Shown in pieces: positions 43,519 to 51,884 of a DNA stretch of 64,000 bases (positions are counted from its first letter, which is position 1; each line of letters begins with the position of its first letter). Both the position numbers and the translations under genes were made by a program. The notes beneath the pieces are model-generated. The model searched no databases. It was not told the origin of the DNA and saw only the letters and a program-made list of their open reading frames with translations. Location: NCBI RefSeq assembly GCF_016185115.1, contig NZ_JACPOF010000017.1:186001-250000 (forward strand), written 5' to 3'. This stretch comes from Polaromonas sp. Lineage in GTDB: Bacteria > Pseudomonadota > Gammaproteobacteria > Burkholderiales > Burkholderiaceae_C.

Positions 43519-44730
43519 ATGCCCCCCATTCGCCGAATCGCCCACCTCGACATGGACGCTTTTTTTGCGTCCGTCGAACTGCTGCGCTACCCCCAGCTCA
43601 AGGGGCTGGCCGTGGTCATCGGTGGCGGCAGGCGCAAGGTGGATGAAGCACTCAGCGCCGTCCCCGAGCGGCAGCCGCGCTTTATTCCCGTGGCGGACTT
43701 CCCCCTGCTCAAGGATTACGTCGGGCGCGGCGTGATCACCACGGCCACCTATGCGGCGCGGCAGTTTGGTGTGGGCTCTGCGATGGGCATGATGAAGGCG
43801 GCAAAACTCTGCCCGCAGGCCATCGTGCTGCCGGTGGATTTTGACGAGGTACGGCGTTTCTCGCGCCTCTTCAAAAGCACAATTGCAGAGATCGCACCCG
43901 TCATGCAGGACCGCGGCGTGGATGAGGTTTACATCGATTTTACGGATGTCCCGGGCGGGCAGCGCGAGGGTGGCCGTGTGCTGGCGCGTCTCATACAGAA
44001 AGCGATTTTTGAGAAGACAGGCCTCACCTGCTCGATAGGTGTTGCGCCCAACAAGCTGCTGGCCAAGATGGCCAGCGAGTTCAACAAGCCCAACGGCATT
44101 TCCATCGTTTATGAAGAAGACCTGGAAACAAAGATCTGGCCGCTCAATGTGCGCAAGATCAACGGCATAGGCCCCAAGGCGGGTGAGAAGCTGGCCAAAC
44201 TTCATATTCACACCATAGGAGAACTCGCCGCGCAGGACCCCCAGTGGCTGATAGACAACTTCGGGAAATCCAGCGGCGCATGGATGCATGAGGTCGCCTG
44301 GGGCCGCGATGACAGGCCGGTGGAAACCCACAGCGAGCCGGTGAGCATGAGCCGCGAGACCACCTTCGGGCGCGACCTGCACGCCGTGCGCGACAAGGCC
44401 GAACTGGGCGAAATATTCACATCACTGTGCGAGAAGCTGGGCGAGGATTTGCAGCGCAAGGGTTATGTCGCCAAAACCATAGGCATCAAGCTGCGTTATG
44501 ACGACTTCAGGATTGCCACCCGCGACCAGACCATCCAGGCCTACATAGCCGATGGCCAGACCATCCGCAAGATAGCCGGGCAGTGCCTCAAGCGGGTAGC
44601 GCTCGACAGAAGGCTCCGGTTGCTGGGCGTACGCGCCAGCACCCTGGCCAGGGCTGGCGACGAAGCGGTCAGCGCCGCTTCACCCCCGCAGGCGGCAGAA
44701 GCCGTGGTGGCAACAGACCAGCTCTTCTAG
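43519..44730 (+). CDS. dinB: DNA polymerase IV (Y-family translesion polymerase)
   Basis: This 403-residue Y-family polymerase has the first catalytic acid in IAHLDMDAFFASVELL and the DE pair in VDEVYIDFTD. It also has SIGVAPNKLLAKMASEFNKPNG and the helix-hairpin-helix NGIGPKAGEKL. It makes error-prone DNA across lesions during SOS. Compared with E. coli DinB (351) it is longer, with an insert near residues 38-60 (VDEALSAVPERQPRFIPVAD) and an extra C-terminal tail without a clear clamp-binding motif ending the sequence. The VDEVY sequence replaces the common SIDEA. No LexA box is clearly visible in its 79-bp upstream gap. Confidence 0.93.
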   Translation: MPPIRRIAHLDMDAFFASVELLRYPQLKGLAVVIGGGRRKVDEALSAVPERQPRFIPVADFPLLKDYVGRGVITTATYAARQFGVGSAMGMMKAAKLCPQAIVLPVDFDEVRRFSRLFKSTIAEIAPVMQDRGVDEVYIDFTDVPGGQREGGRVLARLIQKAIFEKTGLTCSIGVAPNKLLAKMASEFNKPNGISIVYEEDLETKIWPLNVRKINGIGPKAGEKLAKLHIHTIGELAAQDPQWLIDNFGKSSGAWMHEVAWGRDDRPVETHSEPVSMSRETTFGRDLHAVRDKAELGEIFTSLCEKLGEDLQRKGYVAKTIGIKLRYDDFRIATRDQTIQAYIADGQTIRKIAGQCLKRVALDRRLRLLGVRASTLARAGDEAVSAASPPQAAEAVVATDQLF

Positions 44731-44738
44731 CAAATGGA

Positions 44739-45194
44739 TTATTTGAGCGTGGCGAGGTAGGCAATCAGGTCGGCCCGCTCCTGGGCACTGTCAACCTGAA
44801 AACCCATGCGCTGGCCCCTGACCAGCTCTTCGGGGTCTTCAAGCCAGACATTGAGCGTCTGCGGCGTCCAGCGCAGGCGTGACGCCGCAAGCTCATCCGA
44901 ATATTTGTAGCCCGGCAAGCTGCCTATGCGCCTGCCCATGACACCGCGGTGCGCGGGCCCAATCCTGTTGCTGTCTACCGCGTGGCAGGCCGTGCACCGG
45001 GCCTGGTAGAGCGCCGCACCGCGCTGTACATCACCAGTTGCAGGCGTCACCCATTCACGCGCCGCCGCAGGCTTTGCTACTGCCTGCGCCTGGGCAGAAC
45101 CCATGGCGCTGAGTGACAGAAGCAGGACGGCAAGCACCCTGCCAGGTCTTTGTCCCGCCAGCCACGCCGTGCTGGCTGTACACATGAAACGCAT
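44739..45194 (-). CDS. Exported c-type cytochrome (class I)
   Basis: This 151-residue protein starts at ATG 45194 after GGGAG. It has a signal or anchor segment (VLAVLLLSLSAMGSAQA) and one haem site CTACH at residues 67-71, with distal Met130 (GQRMGF) as the likely sixth ligand. RIGPAHRGVMGRRIGSLPGYKYSDEL is typical of cytochrome c2/c550-like electron carriers. It acts in the periplasm. The gene is divergent from the YfaZ-globin-cupredoxin group across a 212-bp spacer, so it may exchange electrons with the copper protein. That link is inference. Confidence 0.93.
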   Translation of the reverse strand: MRFMCTASTAWLAGQRPGRVLAVLLLSLSAMGSAQAQAVAKPAAAREWVTPATGDVQRGAALYQARCTACHAVDSNRIGPAHRGVMGRRIGSLPGYKYSDELAASRLRWTPQTLNVWLEDPEELVRGQRMGFQVDSAQERADLIAYLATLK

Positions 45195-45406
45195 AAAACT
45201 CCCTGCCTTGGCTTCAACTGTTACCGGACCTCGGAAGGGTGCCGTCATGTTCTCAATACGTGAAGTAGTTCCGTTTTGGATTCACGGACAGACAAATTAA
45301 AAGTTTTCACAAAAAGCTGAATCCAGTTGTATCAAAAGGTACGTATAGCAGTTCGAGCATGCATTCGCATTGCACGCCGCCCCACGATTCCCCTCCAAGG
45401 ACTGCC

Positions 45407-46333
45407 ATGAACAAGAATTTTGCAATCACCCTCCTGGCCGCCTCAGCGGCACTCTCCTTCACAGGTGCCCAAGCCGAAACCGGCAAGCTGCTGCTGACCG
45501 GCGGCGTCAGCAGTGTTGATGGTGCAGCCGGTGGCGGCCTGACGCCCTGGGCCGTGATCGGCAGCAATGCCACAGACGGCGAAACCGGCTTCTCGGCATT
45601 TGCCACCCGCGCTGGCACAAAGGACTATGGCCTGACTGTTCTGGGCGCAGCCATCGGCTTCAACGATAAATATGAAATCTCGATTGCCAGCCAGGACCTG
45701 GACACGCGCAGCGCGGTTGCGGCATTGGGCCTGCCCGGCCTGCACCTGAAACAGACCATCCTGGGCGCCAAGGTGCGCGTGCTGGGCGATGCCATTCTTG
45801 ACAGCGACAGCCTCATGCCGCAGGTTGCCGTGGGCGTGGAATTCAAGAACCTCGGCAGTTCCAGGTTCGACGGGACGCTTGCGGCACTGGGCGCCAAACG
45901 CAGCGGCGTCGACCTGTATGTCAGCGCCACCAAACTTTTTCTGGGCCAGAGCCTGCTGCTCAACGGAACCCTGCGTGCAACCAGGGCCAACCAGAATGGG
46001 CTGCTCGGCTACGGCGCAACACTGGGGGGCAGCGAAAACAGCTATTCCCTGCAGCCCGAGTTCTCGGTGGGTTACCTGCTGAGCAAAAACGTGGTCGTAG
46101 GCGCCGAATACCGCTTCATGCGCAACAAGCTCGAAAAAGCGGGCAACGCCGCCTTCGGTGCGGGCTCGGGCGCATTGCGCTCACAAGACTGGAAAGACAT
46201 CTACATCGCCTGGGCACCCACCAAAAATTTCTCGCTCACCCTGGCCTATGCAGACCTCGGCGTCATCGTGCCCGCCACGACCGCCAGCCGCAAGCAGGCC
46301 GGTTACTACATCTCTGCCCAGCTCGCCTTCTGA
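45407..46333 (+). CDS. YfaZ-family outer membrane protein
   Basis: This 308-residue protein, ATG 45407, has a Sec signal peptide (NFAITLLAASAALSFTGAQA). It then has alternating amphipathic strands typical of a small beta-barrel, ending in YYISAQLAF with the terminal Phe used by the Bam machinery. Internal segments such as LLLTGGVSSVDGAAGGGLTPWAVIG, SEISIASQDL-like strands and VVGAEYRFMRNKL match the YfaZ_2 group seen in betaproteobacteria. The function is unknown. It is first in a run with the truncated globin (44-bp gap) and the cupredoxin-like protein. Confidence 0.82.
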   Translation: MNKNFAITLLAASAALSFTGAQAETGKLLLTGGVSSVDGAAGGGLTPWAVIGSNATDGETGFSAFATRAGTKDYGLTVLGAAIGFNDKYEISIASQDLDTRSAVAALGLPGLHLKQTILGAKVRVLGDAILDSDSLMPQVAVGVEFKNLGSSRFDGTLAALGAKRSGVDLYVSATKLFLGQSLLLNGTLRATRANQNGLLGYGATLGGSENSYSLQPEFSVGYLLSKNVVVGAEYRFMRNKLEKAGNAAFGAGSGALRSQDWKDIYIAWAPTKNFSLTLAYADLGVIVPATTASRKQAGYYISAQLAF

Positions 46334-46377
46334 TCAGGCCGGCACCACACAACATCAACACATATTCAGGACTCACC

Positions 46378-46818
46378 ATGAGAAAAACACTTGTTTCCCT
46401 GGCTATCGGTGCATCGCTTTTGGTGGCGGGTACGTCTTTCGCGCAGATGGCGCAGCAAGGCGACCAGCTCTACAGGGCCTTCGGTGAAAAAGCCGGCCTC
46501 GTCGCCCTGATGGATGACTTCATGGTCCGCCTGCTGGCCGACCCACGTACCGGCCCGCACTTCAAGCCGGCGAACCAGCAGCGCGTGAAAGAGCAGCTGG
46601 TAGACCAGTTCTGCGCGCTCGGCGGTGGCCCCTGCGTCTACAAGGGTGCCGACATGAAAAGCTCGCACGCCAACCTGGACATCACGAAGTCAGACTTCCA
46701 TGCACTGGTTGAAGTGCTGCAGCAAAGCATGGATGCCAAAGGCATTCCGTTCACGAAACAAAACCAGATGCTGGCGCTGCTGGCGCCCATGAACCGCGAC
46801 ATCATCACGCCGAAATAA
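46378..46818 (+). CDS. Exported group 1 truncated hemoglobin
   Basis: This 146-residue protein has a clear signal peptide (MRKTLVSLAIGASLLVAGTSFA), followed by a TrHb1 domain: LYRAFGEKAGLVALMDDFMVRLLADPR, RVKEQLVDQFCALGGGP and MKSSHANLDITKSDFHALV. Proximal His97 is in SSHANL. Most truncated globins are cytosolic, so the predicted periplasmic location is noteworthy. It binds O2 or NO through haem, and the physiological role is unknown. It is flanked by the YfaZ gene and the copper-protein gene (12-bp gap), suggesting co-expression. Confidence 0.9.
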   Translation: MRKTLVSLAIGASLLVAGTSFAQMAQQGDQLYRAFGEKAGLVALMDDFMVRLLADPRTGPHFKPANQQRVKEQLVDQFCALGGGPCVYKGADMKSSHANLDITKSDFHALVEVLQQSMDAKGIPFTKQNQMLALLAPMNRDIITPK

Positions 46819-46830
46819 GCTGACACCATC

Positions 46831-47490
46831 ATGAAAAAAACCCTGCTCCTGACCACCCTGTACGCCGCCTGTACGCTGGCGTCTGCCGGCAACCTGGTCG
46901 TGTCTGTCATCGACAGGGACGGCAAACCAGTGCAGGACGCCATCGTGGTGGTGATACCGGCCAACAAATCGGTGTTGCCCAAAACAGCGCTGCCCGCAGA
47001 GGCCGGCATCGTGCAGGAGAAGATGCAGTTCATACCGGCGGTATCACTGGTGGGATCGGGCGCAAGGATCAGGCTTTCAAATAACGACCCCTGGAACCAC
47101 CACGTACGTTCTTCACCTGCAGGGGCAGAGCAGTTCAACTCCAGCAAAGTCGGTTTTGACATGATGATCGAAGGCAAACCGGAAGGCAAACCTGCCAAAA
47201 CAGCAGACATCACGCTCGACAAACCCGGGGTCGTGGTCGCCAACCTGCTGGGCTGCTACATCCACGGTTCCATGCGCGGCTACATCTATGTGAGCGAATC
47301 GCCGTGGGCAGCCAAAACCAGCCCCGAGGGCTTCACCACTTTCGAGAACCTGCCCGACGGGCCGGCACAGGTCAAGGTCTGGCAGGGCGAGCAGCTGATC
47401 GACCTGGCGCCCCAGCAAACCGCCATAGGCGCGACACTGGGCAAAAACGTGTTTCAACTGACGGTGGTGCCACGCAGGCGGCGCAGCTAG
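46831..47490 (+). CDS. Exported cupredoxin-like protein (methylamine-utilisation/plastocyanin type)
   Basis: This 219-residue protein has a signal peptide (KTLLLTTLYAACTLASAG) and a first strand pair VVSVIDRDGKPVQDAIVVV. Type-1 copper ligands can be placed at His90 or His91 (NDPWNHHVRS), Cys142, His145 and Met148 (GCYIHGSM). A C-terminal FENLPDGPAQVKVWQG segment resembles a carboxypeptidase-regulatory-like fold. Such proteins are annotated as methylamine utilisation proteins or plastocyanins and transfer electrons in the periplasm. It is the last gene of the YfaZ-globin-cupredoxin run. A partner could be the adjacent cytochrome c. Confidence 0.82.
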   Translation: MKKTLLLTTLYAACTLASAGNLVVSVIDRDGKPVQDAIVVVIPANKSVLPKTALPAEAGIVQEKMQFIPAVSLVGSGARIRLSNNDPWNHHVRSSPAGAEQFNSSKVGFDMMIEGKPEGKPAKTADITLDKPGVVVANLLGCYIHGSMRGYIYVSESPWAAKTSPEGFTTFENLPDGPAQVKVWQGEQLIDLAPQQTAIGATLGKNVFQLTVVPRRRRS

Positions 47491-47535
47491 AACTGTGGTG
47501 CAAGCCACGGGCTTCCAGTGCCTGTAACACGCCCT

Positions 47536-47549
47536 AGACTGCACAGTCT
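47536..47549. promoter_or_regulatory. 14-bp palindrome just upstream of a strong promoter
   Basis: AGACTGCACAGTCT has 6-bp arms and a CA centre. It lies 10 bp before the -35 box of the promoter at 47560. The location suits an operator or activator site. It lacks a T-run and so is not a terminator for the preceding gene. Confidence 0.4.
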
Positions 47550-47559
47550 GGAAACGTCG

Positions 47560-47588
47560 TTGACACACTCCGGGCTCAAGCCTAGATT
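47560..47588 (+). promoter_or_regulatory. Sigma-70-type promoter of the small membrane protein gene
   Basis: TTGACA at 47560-47565 and TAGATT at 47583-47588 are separated by exactly 17 bases. This is the best consensus-type housekeeping promoter that I see in the window. The next ATG, preceded by GGAGG, is 47 bp downstream. Confidence 0.72.
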
Positions 47589-47635
47589 GAAGCCATGCGT
47601 GAACCTGACCGGTTGGCGCATGGACCGGAGGTTTC

Positions 47636-47935
47636 ATGGCACAGGCTCACACCCCACCGCCGCGGCATTCGACCATTGCCCGGCTGCATCGCATCAAGAA
47701 ATGGCATGTCAACCACAAGGAAGACCACCCGCTGGAATACCAGATCTGGGATGTCATGCTGACCTTCTGGGTCATGGGCTGGATTGCCTGGGTACCGGCA
47801 ATGGCACTGGACGCGCCCTGGGCTTACCCGCTATGCATTGCTGGCGTCTGCCTGCCGGGCCTGTACATGCGTTTGCGGTTGCGCGCCCATGAGAGCCTGC
47901 GCCTGCGCTGCGACTGGGTTGACGAGATTCGCTGA
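47636..47935 (+). CDS. Small conserved-type membrane protein, unknown function
   Basis: This 99-residue protein has a basic N-terminal part (RHSTIARLHRIKKWHVNHKEDHP) and two hydrophobic segments (about residues 43-60 and 64-80: VMLTFWVMGWIAWVPAMAL and AYPLCIAGVCLPGLYMRL). Its C terminus is charged. GGAGG lies 6 bases upstream of ATG and a consensus promoter lies before that, so the gene is surely expressed. I do not recognise a named family. It stands alone between the globin/cupredoxin cluster and a repeat region. Confidence 0.75.
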   Translation: MAQAHTPPPRHSTIARLHRIKKWHVNHKEDHPLEYQIWDVMLTFWVMGWIAWVPAMALDAPWAYPLCIAGVCLPGLYMRLRLRAHESLRLRCDWVDEIR

Positions 47936-47950
47936 CCGGCCTGGGCTGGA

Positions 47951-48021
47951 AAATTGCTATGCTTTCAGTAGCTAGCCACGTACGTATTCATTGGCCTACA
48001 GCCTGATTTGGCACCTCAAAA
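47951..48021 (+). repeat. CACGTRCGTATT-type dispersed repeat (family B, copy 3)
   Basis: Contains GCTTTCAGTAGCTAGCCACG, TACGTATTCATTGGCCTACA and GCCTGATTTGGCACCTCAAA. This is the best preserved copy, and it pairs with the inverted copy at 48214-48282. Confidence 0.82.
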
Positions 48022-48089
48022 TGGCCTGAAAAGCATTTTTTTGGCCGCCAAAGCCCCACGCGAACCAACTTTCAAGGCACTTGGGCCTG

Positions 48090-48153
48090 TTTTTAATGTT
48101 TACGTTAAATTATTGCCGTATACATTAAATTTTTAATGTATACGACAAAAACT
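48090..48153. repeat. AACGT-type palindromes between opposed family B repeats
   Basis: Three motif copies can be seen: TTTTTAATGTTTACGTTAAA, GTATACATTAAA and TTTTTAATGTATACGACAAA. They follow the YTAAYGTNNACRTTAA pattern also found at 20115-20159. The run is much more AT-rich than its surroundings. Confidence 0.65.
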
Positions 48154-48213
48154 ACCAAGTGGCTGTTTTAACGCCCTGCAAACATCGCCAAAACAAGCCA
48201 GAAAACGCGTATT

Positions 48214-48282
48214 TCCGGTATCAAATTGGCATCCAGCCCAATGAATACGTACGTATGCAGCTACTGATTTAATAGCAAAATC
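48214..48282 (-). repeat. CACGTRCGTATT-type dispersed repeat, inverted (family B, copy 4)
   Basis: Read on the minus strand it gives TTGCTATTAAATCAGTAGCT, then ACGTACGTATTCATTGGGCT and GCCAATTTGATACCGGAAA. It touches the queF stop codon and may serve as part of its 3' end. Confidence 0.8.
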
Positions 48283-49108
48283 ACTGCCTCGCCGTGCGCA
48301 CATTGTGTGGCAGCGCCTGCGGGTGGCTGGTACGGAAGGGGTTGATGTCCAGCCCGCCGCGCCGCGTGTAACGCGCGTACACCGACAGCCTGAGCGGCTT
48401 GCAGCGCGTCCACACGTCCATGAAGATGCGCTCGACGCACTGCTCGTGAAACTCGTTGTGGTTGCGAAAGCTCACCAGGTATTGCAGCAGCCCTTCCTGG
48501 TTGATCTGCGGGCCTGAGTAACTGATCTGCACGCTGCCCCAGTCGGGCTGGCCGGTGACCAGGCAATTGCTTTTGAGCAGGTTGCTGGTCAGGGTTTCCT
48601 GCACCGGCGCTTCATCGAACTCGGCAAACAGCAGTTCGGGCATGGGCGTGAAGTGGCTGCACTCGACATCCAGCCGGTCCAGGTTCAGGCCGTCCATCTC
48701 GTGCACAGGCTCGCGGTCAAACAGCTCCGGGCCCAGGGTCTTGATACCGACGCCGGCGCCGACAGCAGCGTTCAGGTCTGCACGTATGCGCTCACGCACG
48801 TCGCGCGCGTCGGCAAAACGCGTGTTGTTAAAGCTGTTGAGGTAGAGCTTGAAGGATTTGCTCTCAACGATATTGGGCGACTCGCAGGGCACGGTGATGT
48901 GCGCCAGCGCCACCTGCGGCTTGCCGCGCAGGTTGAGCCAGCTCAGCTCGTACGCCGTCCACATGTCGGCACCGAAAAAAGGCGGCGCATCGGTCACGCC
49001 AATTTCTGCACGCTTGCCGGCACGCGGGATGGGAAACAGCAGCGACGCGTCGTACTGGTCGATATAGGCCGAAGTTTTGCCGAGCTGGGATTGTTCTGGG
49101 GTGTTCAT
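48281..49108 (-). CDS. queF: NADPH-dependent 7-cyano-7-deazaguanine reductase
   Basis: QueF reduces preQ0 to preQ1 in queuosine synthesis. The 275-residue length fits the long (E. coli-type) class. Cys182 lies in [14 protein letters not shown], the nucleophile that forms the thioimide, and Asp189 follows. The NADPH-binding EHSFKLYL-like motif appears as [17 protein letters not shown], and the C-terminal [12 protein letters not shown] is present. The start overlaps the stop of the alpha/beta hydrolase gene by 4 bp, so the two are coupled. No other que genes are nearby. Confidence 0.95.
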   Translation of the reverse strand: MNTPEQSQLGKTSAYIDQYDASLLFPIPRAGKRAEIGVTDAPPFFGADMWTAYELSWLNLRGKPQVALAHITVPCESPNIVESKSFKLYLNSFNNTRFADARDVRERIRADLNAAVGAGVGIKTLGPELFDREPVHEMDGLNLDRLDVECSHFTPMPELLFAEFDEAPVQETLTSNLLKSNCLVTGQPDWGSVQISYSGPQINQEGLLQYLVSFRNHNEFHEQCVERIFMDVWTRCKPLRLSVYARYTRRGGLDINPFRTSHPQALPHNVRTARQ

Positions 49109-50019
49109 ATGAATCGGGGGTTCTGCAGGGCATCTGCAGCCTTTAAGTGCGGAATCAAGGGCGCGAGGATGCGCTCAACGACGCCGGGTGGCAAATCATG
49201 CCCCATGCCGTCCACGCTGTGCAGCACCGCACCGGGAATACGCCTGGCCGTGTCTTCGCCGCCCGCAAAAGGCACCAGCGGGTCTGCCCTGCCATGAATG
49301 ACAAGTGCAGGCACGCTGATGGCCTGCAGCTCTGAAGCCCGCGTGGTGTCAGCCACGATGGCGACCATCTGGCGCACGATGCCGGGCGGGTAAAAACTGC
49401 GCGCTGCAGCCGCCGCGACTTTCTCGCGCAGTTCGGGCTGCGGCGTGGGGAAACCGGGGCTGCCTATGGTTTGCAGCAGTTTCACGGTGTGGTCTATCGC
49501 CGCATCAAGGCCCTTGCCGGGCCGCTTGAGCAGCACCCGCGTGACCGCAGGACTGGCCTCCGGCAGGCCGCGTGCGCCGCTGGTGCTCATGATGCTGGTC
49601 AGGCTTTTCAGGCGGGTGGGCGCCAGCAGGGCCAGGCGCTGCGCCATCATGCCGCCCATGCTGACGCCGACAACATGGGCCTTCTCAATTTGCAGTGCAT
49701 CCAGCACGCCCAGCGCATCGGCCGCCATGTCCTTGAGGCTGTAGCGCGGCGTGATGGTCATGCGCAACCGGAACTTCAGTCCTTCCCACAGCAGGTTGGG
49801 CATGCCGAGGTGGGCGAACTTCTGGCTAAGCCCCGCGTCGCGGTTGTCAAACCGTATAACGCGATAACCGGCATCGACCAGCGCCTGCACCATGCCCGGC
49901 GGCCAGGCAATGAGCTGCATGCCGAGCCCCATGATGAGCAGCACCACCGGGCGGCCCGAAGCGTCACCGGGGTGGGTGTCTTCAACCTCGATGTCGATGT
50001 TGTTGGCTTTGAGTTTCAT
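49105..50019 (-). CDS. Alpha/beta hydrolase
   Basis: This 304-residue hydrolase has [14 protein letters not shown] at the oxyanion position, [12 protein letters not shown], the nucleophile elbow [10 protein letters not shown] (Ser120), the acid in [10 protein letters not shown] and the base in [10 protein letters not shown]. The FDNRDxGLS pattern is seen in a widespread group of uncharacterised esterases and haloperoxidase-like enzymes. The protein is cytoplasmic. It is translated directly before queF (4-bp overlap), though no functional link to queuosine is known. Confidence 0.9.
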   Translation of the reverse strand: MKLKANNIDIEVEDTHPGDASGRPVVLLIMGLGMQLIAWPPGMVQALVDAGYRVIRFDNRDAGLSQKFAHLGMPNLLWEGLKFRLRMTITPRYSLKDMAADALGVLDALQIEKAHVVGVSMGGMMAQRLALLAPTRLKSLTSIMSTSGARGLPEASPAVTRVLLKRPGKGLDAAIDHTVKLLQTIGSPGFPTPQPELREKVAAAAARSFYPPGIVRQMVAIVADTTRASELQAISVPALVIHGRADPLVPFAGGEDTARRIPGAVLHSVDGMGHDLPPGVVERILAPLIPHLKAADALQNPRFI

Positions 50020-50045
50020 CCGGACATTATGTATACAGCTCTCTC

Positions 50046-50129
50046 GTCATTGCGGGCTTGACCCGCAATCCATGACTTCTGCGCCGCGCCGAATACGGGG
50101 ATGGATCCCGGATCGAGTCCGGGATGACA
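50046..50129 (+). repeat. REP-like repeat pair upstream of the hydrolase gene (family C, copy 2)
   Basis: TCATTGCGGGCTTGACCCGC, then AATCCATGA, and later ATGGATCCCGGATCGAGTCC, then GGGATGACA, form two adjacent dyads with GCGGG/CCCGC and CCCGGAT/GTCCGGG arms. Such paired motifs are common extragenic palindromes in proteobacteria. The first half resembles the repeat at the start of pbpC. Confidence 0.8.
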
Positions 50130-50146
50130 GCCCGGAAACTGAAGGC

Positions 50147-50980
50147 TTAAGTGAACTCCCGTTCACGCAGCCACTTGGTCGCAATCCATTTTTCACCAGC
50201 GGTCACCGGATCGCCGCCATGCAAACTCAGGCTTGAAGGGTGGGCCCGCGGGTAGCTGAAAAACACGGCGTTGCCGCGTTTGGGCAGCACATTGAACTTG
50301 ACGGACGGGAACACCGTCGCGCCGCCCTGCGCCGGCTCATTCAGATACATGATGAGTGTGGCAACCCGCTGGCCGCCGCACTCCAGTATCGCCGGGGTGC
50401 CGGGCTCGACCGGATCGAAATAATCGTAGTGAGGTTTGTACTGGTCGCCCGGGCCGTAGCAGAGCACCTGCAGGCCTTCACCGTTTTGCTGGGGCCAGCC
50501 CAGCAGCCTGGCAATGCGGGCCTCGACACGCCGCACCACTTCAGTTTCGCCACGTGCGTAAAACATGCCGTCGCTGGTGCGCGCGGGGTTCAGCTCCTCG
50601 CCGCCGGTGCGGGTGTCTACCGTCAATGATCGCGACAGCCGGGGCCGTGCTTCTTCAATCAGCGCCTCACATTCGCTGTCGCTGAGCAGGCTGGCGAACA
50701 CAACAATGTCTGGAGTGGCCGACTGGTGAATCACCTGTACCCACTTGTCCCCGGCATCGACCATGCCGCCCGTGACAGGCAGCGCCAGAGCGGGAACGGG
50801 CAATACACGAAGCGACTCCCGCAGCATCTGCACGGCACGTGTGGCTGAATCGTGATTCCAGCCGGCGTCGAGCATGGCCTGGAACAGGGCTTCTTCTGAA
50901 TGCCCGGCCAGCGCCTGTGCAGCCATCCAGTCAAGCACCTCACTTGTGAGGATTTGCTCTCTGGCGGCCTGCTTCTTCAT
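50147..50980 (-). CDS. 2-oxoglutarate/Fe(II) oxygenase, prolyl 4-hydroxylase-like
   Basis: This 277-residue protein has the P4H catalytic set: His184 and Asp186 (KPHYDYFDP), His254 (SLSLHGGDP) and Lys264 (GEKWIATKW). It also has ATLIMYLNEPAQGGATVFP, the hydrophobic jelly-roll strand. The first 60 residues form a helical region of unclear role. Bacterial P4Hs hydroxylate prolines, for example in elongation factor Tu or collagen-like proteins. The substrate here is unknown. It follows yaaA by 8 bp on the same strand. Confidence 0.92.
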   Translation of the reverse strand: MKKQAAREQILTSEVLDWMAAQALAGHSEEALFQAMLDAGWNHDSATRAVQMLRESLRVLPVPALALPVTGGMVDAGDKWVQVIHQSATPDIVVFASLLSDSECEALIEEARPRLSRSLTVDTRTGGEELNPARTSDGMFYARGETEVVRRVEARIARLLGWPQQNGEGLQVLCYGPGDQYKPHYDYFDPVEPGTPAILECGGQRVATLIMYLNEPAQGGATVFPSVKFNVLPKRGNAVFFSYPRAHPSSLSLHGGDPVTAGEKWIATKWLREREFT

Positions 50981-50988
50981 GACGAGGT

Positions 50989-51765
50989 TCAGGCTGGCTG
51001 TTTGCGGCGAAACACCAAACGGTCAGGTGAAGAAGCTTTCGCATCAAAAGCGTACCCTTCGGCATCGAAACCCTGCAGTTTTTTGACCGTGCCGGCCTTG
51101 TTCTCAATCGCGTAGCGCGCCATCAGCCCGCGTGCGCGTTTGGCGCTGAAGCTGATGATTTTGTACTTGCCGGCACGCAACTCTTCGAACACGCAGCTCA
51201 CGACACGCACCTTCAGCGCCTTCAGGTCGACCGCCCTGAAATATTCTTCACTGGCAAGGTTCACGATGACAGGCGATGTGTCGGCCGCAGCGCGCTTGTT
51301 GAGGTAATCCGATATCTGTGTGCCCCAGAACTGGTAGAGGTTGCTGCCCCTGTCAGTTTTGAGCGCCGTGCCCATCTCCAGCCGGTAGGCCTGCATGCGG
51401 TCCAGCGGACGCAGCACGCCGTAAAGGCCGCTAAGAATGCAGAGATGGTCCTGCGCCCAGTCGAGTTGTTCGGCGCTGAGGGTTTTGGCGTCCAGCCCGC
51501 CATAGACATCGCCATCAAACGCCAGTGCGGCCTGTTTTGAATTTTTTGCGGTAAAGCGTGGTGACCAGGCCTGGTAGCGGCCCACGTTGAGACCTGCGAG
51601 CGTGTCCGAGAGCTTCATCAGCGTGCTGATCTGCTGTGGCGTTTTTTGCCTGAGGACCTCAATCAGTTCGGCCGACTGGCTGGCAAACAGCGCCTTGCTA
51701 TGGGTGGCCACATGCGGTGGCGTGTCGTAATCGAGGGATTTGGCAGGAGAAAGTAAAAACAGCAT
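50989..51765 (-). CDS. yaaA: YaaA-family peroxide stress protein
   Basis: This 258-residue DUF328 protein begins MLFLLSPAKSLDYDTP. It carries LNVGRYQAWSPRF, AALAFDGDVYGGLDA, LSGLYGVLRPLDRMQAYRLEMG and FSAKRARGLMARYAIEN, all conserved in YaaA. In E. coli YaaA lowers free iron during peroxide stress and binds DNA. ATG 51765 was chosen because it aligns with the family start. An upstream ATG adds six residues. It is probably the first gene of a yaaA-P4H pair, both touching iron biology. Confidence 0.94.
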   Translation of the reverse strand: MLFLLSPAKSLDYDTPPHVATHSKALFASQSAELIEVLRQKTPQQISTLMKLSDTLAGLNVGRYQAWSPRFTAKNSKQAALAFDGDVYGGLDAKTLSAEQLDWAQDHLCILSGLYGVLRPLDRMQAYRLEMGTALKTDRGSNLYQFWGTQISDYLNKRAAADTSPVIVNLASEEYFRAVDLKALKVRVVSCVFEELRAGKYKIISFSAKRARGLMARYAIENKAGTVKKLQGFDAEGYAFDAKASSPDRLVFRRKQPA

Positions 51766-51884
51766 GCTGGATATCAGTATCAATATGTATTCAAAGCCTG
51801 ACTTTACGACAGCGGCCGAGGCAACCGGTCAAGACGGGCAATCTGCTGCCCTCTGTTGTCAGGCCAGGCTTGGCACGGGGCCAT

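Larger units (their letters stand above)
47936..48280. other. Gene-free repeat region between the small membrane protein gene and queF (345 bp)
   Basis: It contains two opposed family B repeats (47951-48021 and 48214-48282) enclosing about 190 bp with AACGT-type palindromes (48090-48153). The opposed copies make the whole region a large inverted-repeat unit. No coding sequence is visible. Confidence 0.8.

Noticed and set aside
45333-45341. TTGTATCAA before the YfaZ gene as an FNR/CRP-type site
   Set aside because: The spacing is too short for the TTGAT-N4-ATCAA pattern and only one half matches.
48090-48153. AACGT palindromes as parS centromere sites
   Set aside because: They do not match the conserved TGTTNCACGTGAAACA parS sequence, and no par genes are near.
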